From Cryptomeria japonica (lineage: Eukaryota > Streptophyta > Pinopsida > Cupressales > Cupressaceae): 64,000 nucleotides of DNA. Shown piece after piece: positions 58,571-64,000 of this stretch. The first letter of the stretch is position 1. The number at the start of each line of letters is the position of its first letter. The notes under the pieces are model-generated. The model worked only from the letters and a program-made list of their open reading frames with translations, had not been told where the DNA came from and searched no databases. A program made the translations under genes and the position numbers. The stretch lies in contig NC_081409.1 in NCBI RefSeq assembly GCF_030272615.1, positions 526,864,975-526,928,974 of the forward strand, given 5' to 3'.

Positions 58571-59590
58571 GATAGCACCTTTACCGGAATAAAGTGTTGA
58601 ACCAGTTACTCTGACAGTATCAGAAAATTCTAAAGTAACTAAAGAATCGGGAAGAGGAATAGAGAGTCAGAAGAATCCTAGGTATGTGAGATTGAATCAT
58701 TCAGAAGATTAGATCTTTGGGGATAAGAACAATGGAGTGATGACAAAAAGAAGACTAGCAACTAATGATGTATGTTTAATTTCTCAAGTTGAACCAGTAT
58801 AATTAATTGAAGCGTGTAAAGATGAATATTGGTTGAAAGCTACAGACAAAGAATTAGATCAGATTGAGAAGAATAACACAAATATTTTAGTTCCCCGACC
58901 TAAAAATAAGAATGTTATTAGAACTAAATGGGGTTTTAGGAATAAATTGAATGAGGATGGTCAAGGTTTAAGGAATAAGGATAGATTGGTTTGTAAAGGA
59001 TATTCTTAGAAGGAAGGAATTGATTATGGAGAGACTTTTGCACCTATAGCTAGGATTGAAGCTATATGATTATTTCTTGCCTATGCTGCCCGTAAAAACT
59101 ACAAGGTTTATCAGATGGATGTTAAGTGTGCATTTTTAAATGGGGATCTTGATGAGGAAGTTTATATTGAGAACTTTTAGATGATACAAACATGGTTTAC
59201 GTGTTAAGGAAAGCTTTATATGGATTGAAACAAGCACCCAGAGTTTGGTATGCAAGGTTGGATAAATATCCTTTGAAGCTTGGTTTTACTAAGGGTAATG
59301 CTGACAGTAATTTATATTATAAAATCATTGATGATGATATATTGATTATTGAAGTATTTGTTGATGACATCATTTTTGGAGGTGAGGATAAGTTATGCAT
59401 GAAATTTTCTAAGAATATGGAGAAAGAATTTGAAATGTCTATGATTGGGGAAATGGAATTTTTCTTAGGTTTGCAAATTACTCAGACTGACAAAGGTATT
59501 TTCATTTGTCAAACTAAGTATGCTAGGGAATTGTTGAAGAAATTTGGTATGGGAGATTCTAAACCGGACTCCTATGATTACAAGTGAGAA
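58571..59590 (+). pseudogene. Cop2 reverse transcriptase
   Basis: TKWGFRNKLNEDGQ, DRLVCKGYS, VYQMDVKCAFLNGDLDEEVY, then ALYGLKQAPRVWYARL and the intact FVDDIIFGGED near 59358 identify it. A deletion and frameshift near 59175 remove part of the usual segment after VYIE. Several stops are present upstream. Confidence 0.88.
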
Positions 59591-60283
59591 ATTGACAAGG
59601 AAAGATGTTTCTGCACCCGTAAATCATACAGGATACAAATCTATGATTGGAGGTCTGCTTTATTTGACTAAGACTAGGCCTGACATAATGAATGCTATTT
59701 GCATTGCATCTAGATTTCAGAGTGATCCTAGAGAAAATCATGAGTGCAGTGAAAAGTATTTTTATATACTTGCAAGGTACATCAGAACATGGTTTGTGGT
59801 ACCCTAAGGATGATGACTTTACTTTATGTGCATATACAAATGCTGATTGGGCTGGAGATGTTGATGACCGAAAAAGTTCTTGGAAAGAAGTTGGTTTCAT
59901 GGATCAACAAGAAACAATCATGTACTTCTTTATCTACTGCTGAAGCTGAGCATGTTGCTGCTGCTACTAACTGTACACAAGTTTTATGGATGAAGCAAAT
60001 GTTGAAGGATATCAAAGTGCATTGCATTGGATCGGTAGTTATTCACTGTGATAACTCTGTTGCTATTGACATATCAAAGAATCTGGTATTTCACTCTAAG
60101 ACAAAGCACATATCTATCAAGTATAACTTTTTGAAGGAGAAGGTGGAAGAAAATGAAGTTAGATTGGTTTATGTGAACACTAAAGAGAAGATTGCATATA
60201 TTTTCACTAAACCTTTGCCTAAAGAACCATTTGAGTACCTTAGAGATAGGTTAGGGGTTTCTGCCCCTCCAACAGAGAACTGA
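59591..60283 (+). pseudogene. Cop2 RNase H and pol end
   Basis: KTRPDIMNAICIASRFQSDP, GLWYPKDDDFTLCAYTNADW (Asn in the usual YTDADW) and GDVDDRKS are followed by a small deletion that removes the SGGAFF part. The shifted frame continues LVSWINKKQSCTSLSTAEAE and FTKPLPKEPFEYLRDRLGV. Frameshifts near 59760 and 59880 are clear. Confidence 0.87.
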
Positions 60284-60698
60284 TTGATTCTTTTTGGCAT
60301 CATTAAGGTATACATTATCAGAGATATTTTTCATTCTGGCACTGATGTGGGGATGCTACTGCTCAGGGGGAGTAGTTATCTTTGTGATTCGATGGTTTAT
60401 GTTTTTGCTTTGATATTTTTATCAGATTTTTGGTATTGATGTCAAAGGGGGAGAGATATTGATGTGAAAAAGAAAAACTTAAGGAGTTGTATACATTAGG
60501 GGGAGAGATATGTGTAATTTAGAGTTTTACAGAGATATCATTCACAGGGGGAGTCTGGTCTTTGTTTCAGAACTTCATTTTTATATCTTTGAGTGGGATA
60601 TTGTTGGTTGTCTTCCATTGGGGGAGACTTGTTTGGCATTTTTTGGTACTTAGATATTTTTCACATGTAGTGTTTCCATCGATGCCAAAGGGGGAGAT
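60284..60698 (+). other. Cop2 3' UTR and polypurine tract
   Basis: It contains repeated GGGGGAG words (near 60366, 60447, 60499, 60546) and ends in CCAAAGGGGGAGAT at 60685-60698, directly before the 3' LTR TGTTGGCC. Confidence 0.75.
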
Positions 60699-60835
60699 TG
60701 TTGGCCATTTGGAGGAATTGATTATGTGTTGCACTGATGTTTTGTCATTGATGTCAACACTAGCTATTTTGGATGCTTTACCGACACCCTTCTGGTCCCG
60801 GTAGGTTGAGTGGTTTCTGGTTGGTTTGGATTCGG
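60699..60835 (+). repeat. First 137 bp of the Cop2 3' LTR
   Basis: Matches 53369-53505. It ends at GGATTCGG where element X begins. Confidence 0.85.
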
Positions 60836-61178
60836 CAACACCACAGGAGCCCAAATAATCTCTGCAAGCTGAAAAACCTATTACAAGGAGAAGCAATGAA
60901 GCAAATCATAGAAGGAAAGAATACACAGGAAAAATATGCTCCAAAAGATGAGAGCTCAATAATAATCCTTCTTCATCATACAATGAAAAGAAAGAACTCA
61001 ACCTTTAATAGGTCAAGAAACCCTAAAAGGGAAAACCTAGGTTTGCACATGATAATTAATTAAAAATAATTAATTATATGCACCTAAAGTTAGCTTAAGT
61101 GTAAAAGAGATAAAGGGAACTTAAATAATTAAACAAATAATGTTTAATTAATCAAGTAAATACCCGAATACTCTAACA
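60836..61178 (-). repeat. Element X left LTR (343 bp, truncated)
   Basis: Matches 63388-63730 with few differences. It lacks the 19 bp that adjoin the primer-binding site in the other copy. Confidence 0.9.
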
Positions 61179-61190
61179 CCCCCCCTTAAG

Positions 61191-62280
61191 CTAGACTTAG
61201 GGAGAAGCTAAAACCTAGAACAACTACTGAAAGCAATAAAGATGGGTCCCGGCAACAAGGCCTGATCAGGTACCCAAATACAATGAAATCTCTATAAATT
61301 GGAGAAATAGAGAAAACCACGTGGGAACAAAACTCTACTCCAAAAAGAGATGAAAAATAATATCACTGAAGCATGAAGAACCCGCAAACTCTGTCGAAAA
61401 ATAACTACTGATCTGAAGAACCTCCACTGAACTAGAACATGACCAGGTAGAGAAGATTGTAATCTGCATGAGTGCCCTCAAATGACACTACTCGAATCAA
61501 GAGGCAAACAAGGCAAAACAACTGAAATCGAAGATACAGATGGCATGAGTAACCAAAGCTTGAAGAGCTGATCAATCGAACCACGAAAGCATTAGAACCA
61601 ACAGGATAAACCTCCCCATAATGCGAAGTGGGAGAGAGATAGGAACACTGAAAAGGACAGCCAAAAACAACTGCATGATGAAGAACCAGGAACATCAAAG
61701 GTGCTGAGACACATCATCATGAGGCGAATGTCATGGAAGGAACACTCACTTGAAAAAGGAAGATGGCAAACAACAAGCAAACATCAACCCCCTCATGGCA
61801 CTTGATCAATAGTGCATGTACAACAAGACACAAGATATGCAAGATTCCAAGTAAACAATGCATGATGGCACTTTATCTCAGTGCGTTTGCATATATACAA
61901 TGCTACAATGATAAGAAGACTAGAAAAAGAAACGAGAATCAAAACAGAGACACCCTACTCAGAAAAGAGATCCCAGGACCTGAAACAACCACAATATCCA
62001 CCAGAGTGCTGAAAAGCAAAAAACTAAATAAAATATGCATGGAGTAGAATCTAGAAATAAAGCTCATATTTCTGAAAAGTACACAGCACAAGCTTTTCGA
62101 AAATATAAAGTTTTTGAAAAATGGAGTTCGGATGCTCATTCTACGTCTCTCGGAGTGCAAAAAAGAGACCTCACTTTGACTGCAAAAAAAATAGTAAAAC
62201 AGCAAAATTGGAAAAAAATACCAATACCATGAGGTCGGCCTCAGAACCAGCTTTCCGACGCCTATTCATTTTCAAAAAAA
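61191..62280. other. Element X interior, A-rich part
   Basis: Purine-rich on the plus strand, without recognisable domains. Short frames at 61432-61698 and 61763-62047 are probably chance. Confidence 0.5.
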
Positions 62281-62339
62281 TGACTCCGTATGCCCAAGAT
62301 AGGGCCAAAAAACCAAACCCCCCCTGAAAGAGCCAAAAA

Positions 62340-62955
62340 AGGGGTTTGGTGGCCAGTGGGTGGTCCGGTGGCTAGAGATTGGAGCTCCGACTGTGGCCAG
62401 GTGGCAAGGTGGTGGCTGGGTGGTGAAGCGGTGGCCAACCAGAAAAAATAGGGCGGCGGGGCCAGGTGGAGGGCCACAGGCTGAGCGGCGGGGGCCAGGG
62501 TGGAGGCCGCAGGCTGAGCGGCGGGGGCCAGGGCGGAGTCTGTGTGTGCAGAGCGGGCTGAGCGGGGGATGCAGGTGGCGGCGGGCTGCAGGCGAAGGCC
62601 GGGGACGCAGGCAGTGACAAGGCGGTGCAGGCGAGCGGCGGGTTGGGTAGCTCGACGACCGGCAGCGCGGGGAGGCGGTGGCTGGGAGCGGAGGGCCGCA
62701 GGTGGCGACGGTCTGCAGGCGCTAGAAATAGGCGGCGACCGGGAACCTGGGCGGTGCCGGAGGCTGCAGGGAGGCCGGCAGGTGGCCGGACCGGCGGGGG
62801 CCGGAAGTCGGTAGGGAGGCCGGCAGAAAAACGCCGGCGGGGGTCGAAGGGAGCGGGGCTCGAGGCGGCGTAGGAGCCAGCAGGACCTACGTGGAGGCAG
62901 GGGGGCATACTGACACCTGCAGGGGTCCCACGGTACCTTGCGTACCGTGGAAACC
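62340..62955. other. GC-rich island inside element X
   Basis: Very G-rich plus strand with degenerate repeats of GGCGGCGGGG, GGCCAGG and GCCGCAGGCTGAGCGGCGGG (twice near 62460-62545). It ends in a 9-bp perfect hairpin, arms 62928-62936 and 62942-62950. Overlapping frames such as 62262-63041 on the minus strand are Pro/Ala/Arg-rich and follow from base composition. Confidence 0.75.
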
Positions 62956-63368
62956 CCCAAAATTATTATTATTTTTTTTGCCAAATTTTTTATAAAAAAC
63001 CCTATTTTTTGCTTTTTTTGCAATAAAGTTTTTTTAATCAAAAAACAAAAATCCGGCTTGCATGTTGTAAAAAGGCAAAATTTTTTTTTTCAAATTTTTT
63101 TCTCGATCTGCGTGCCAGGACCGTACGGCCTGGATCAGAGAAAAAAAATCACCCAGATGCTCAGGAACCAAAATAGGTCAAATTTTACATGACCATAGGG
63201 GTTTTCGGGCCTTCTGAGCACGATGGTGAGGTCTGTTTAGGCCCAAAGTGCTGAGAAAAAAGCTCAAACCCTAGGTACATAAAAAATTCCTGAAACCCCA
63301 GATCTGCTTCCAAAGCAAAAATTCTCAAAACAAGAACAGGCAGCTGCAGATTTGAAGCTCTGATACCA

Positions 63369-63730
63369 TATAGGAGTTGAGAAAATACAACACCACAGGA
63401 GCCCAAATAATCTCTGCAAGCTGAAAAACCTGTTACAAGGAGAAGCAATGAAGCAAATCACAGAAGGAAAGAATACACAGAAAAAATATGCTCCAAAAGA
63501 TGAGAGCTCAATAATAATCCTTCTTCATCATACAATGAAAAGAAAAAACTCAACCTTTAATAGGTCAAGAAACCCTAAAAGGGAAAACCTAGGTTTGCAC
63601 ATGATAATTAATTAAAAATAATTAATTATATGCACCTAAAGTTAGCTTAAGTGTAAAAGAGATAAAGGGAACTTAAATAATTAAACGAATAATGTTTAAT
63701 TAATCAAGTAAATACCCGAATACTCTAACA
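63369..63730 (-). repeat. Element X right LTR (362 bp)
   Basis: On the minus strand it runs from TGTTAGAGTATTCGGG at 63730 to the primer-binding site at 63368. Confidence 0.9.
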
Positions 63731-64000
63731 GTTTTATCATTGATGTCAACACTAGCTGTTTTGGATGCTTTACCGGCACCCTTCTGGTCCCGGTAGGTTG
63801 AGTGGTTTCTAGTTGGTTTGGATCCGGCATGATCCCGTATGCTCCGGTATGATTTGATTATGGAATTGGCTTATCCATGATACTCATGTTCATATTTTGT
63901 CAATTGGTTTTGGTCTGGTGATCAGATGCTATCCCATTTTCTTAGAAGCTTGGTTTGTGGTTCTGACGAGGGTTTGACCGACAAATATTTGATGAAGATC
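63731..64000 (+). repeat. Cop2-family LTR fragment to the window end
   Basis: Matches the Cop2 5' LTR from its position 41 (53409) onward, including TGTCAACACTAGCTGTTTTG and GGTAGGTTGAGTGGTTTCT. It repeats 97 bp of LTR already present left of X (60739-60835). Confidence 0.85.

Larger units (their letters stand above)
60836..63730 (-). mobile_element. Element X: 2.9-kb LTR element without recognisable coding capacity
   Basis: The terminal direct repeats 60836-61178 and 63369-63730 are nearly identical. On the minus strand LTRs start TGTTAGAG. The polypurine tract CTTAAGGGGGGG is at 61179-61190, and the primer site TGGTATCAGAG is at 63358-63368, perfectly matching the initiator tRNA-Met type. 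The interior (61191-63357) has no RT, integrase or gag motif. The left LTR lacks the outer 19 bp seen in the right one and no target duplication is found. It would need enzymes from a copia element. Confidence 0.8.
53369..64000 (+). mobile_element. Cop2: decayed Ty1/copia element with nested inserts
   Basis: The 5' LTR is 53369-54593, the primer site 54596-54607, the coding region 54650-60283 and the polypurine tract 60685-60698. The 3' LTR starts at 60699 and is broken after about 137 bp by element X. LTR-like sequence of the same family resumes at 63731 but from LTR position 41, so the right end is not simple. The gag is split by S2. It inserted into the LINE endonuclease; CCAAT at 53364-53368 is the probable left target copy. 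Confidence 0.85.

Noticed and set aside
62262-63041. 259-codon Pro/Ala/Arg-rich minus-strand frame
   Set aside because: Several overlapping frames of similar length exist on both strands in the same GC-rich repeat, so openness follows from base composition.

Overview
This window is plant nuclear DNA made almost entirely of nested transposable elements. I see no ordinary host gene, rRNA or tRNA gene. The evidence for a plant is the set of Tat-type Ty3/gypsy, Ty1/copia and L1-type elements, tRNA-complementary primer sites, a plant mobile domain (PMD) ORF and a plant-type telomere motif. The very long elements and deep nesting suggest a large-genome seed plant; a conifer is possible but unproven.

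The oldest layer is an L1-like LINE on the minus strand (50837-53368). It is cut on both sides by LTR elements. On the left is TatA, a plus-strand Tat-type Ty3/gypsy element covering 1-50836, of which about 13.9 kb is its own sequence. It enters the window at the last 85 bp of its 5' LTR and ends at its 3' LTR, 49826-50836. TatA has itself taken four insertions, each with a 5-bp target duplication: (i) S1, 786-4882, a probable 4.1-kb solo LTR; (ii) TatC, 6748-15296, a minus-strand non-autonomous Tat element with an open 1056-codon ORF; (iii) Cop1, 17994-24167, a Ty1/copia element; (iv) TatB, 25030-43128, an 18.1-kb minus-strand Tat element with LTRs of about 5.95 kb. When these are removed, TatA reads in order gag, protease, G-patch, acidic linker, RT, RNase H, archaeal-type RNase H, integrase, then an antisense PMD gene remnant and the 3' LTR.

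On the right of the LINE is Cop2 (53369 to the window end), a decayed Ty1/copia element. Its gag is split by a 1.6-kb solo LTR (S2, 55057-56659). Its 3' LTR is broken by X (60836-63730), a small LTR element without recognisable coding capacity whose flanks do not fit a simple insertion.

The most unusual features are in TatB. Each giant LTR carries, in element sense, an array of 18 palindromes with a common TTTAAA centre and variable but mutually complementary arms, followed by a decayed ORF of about 1,100 codons. The LTR TATA box lies beyond that ORF, so palindromes and ORF both appear to be in U3. Other points of interest are the PMD gene in TatA, motif arrays with a period of about 21 nt in opposite orientation at the two ends of TatA, different positions of the extra RNase H in TatA and TatB, and the young TatC, which retains protease and G-patch regions but has no polymerase or integrase.
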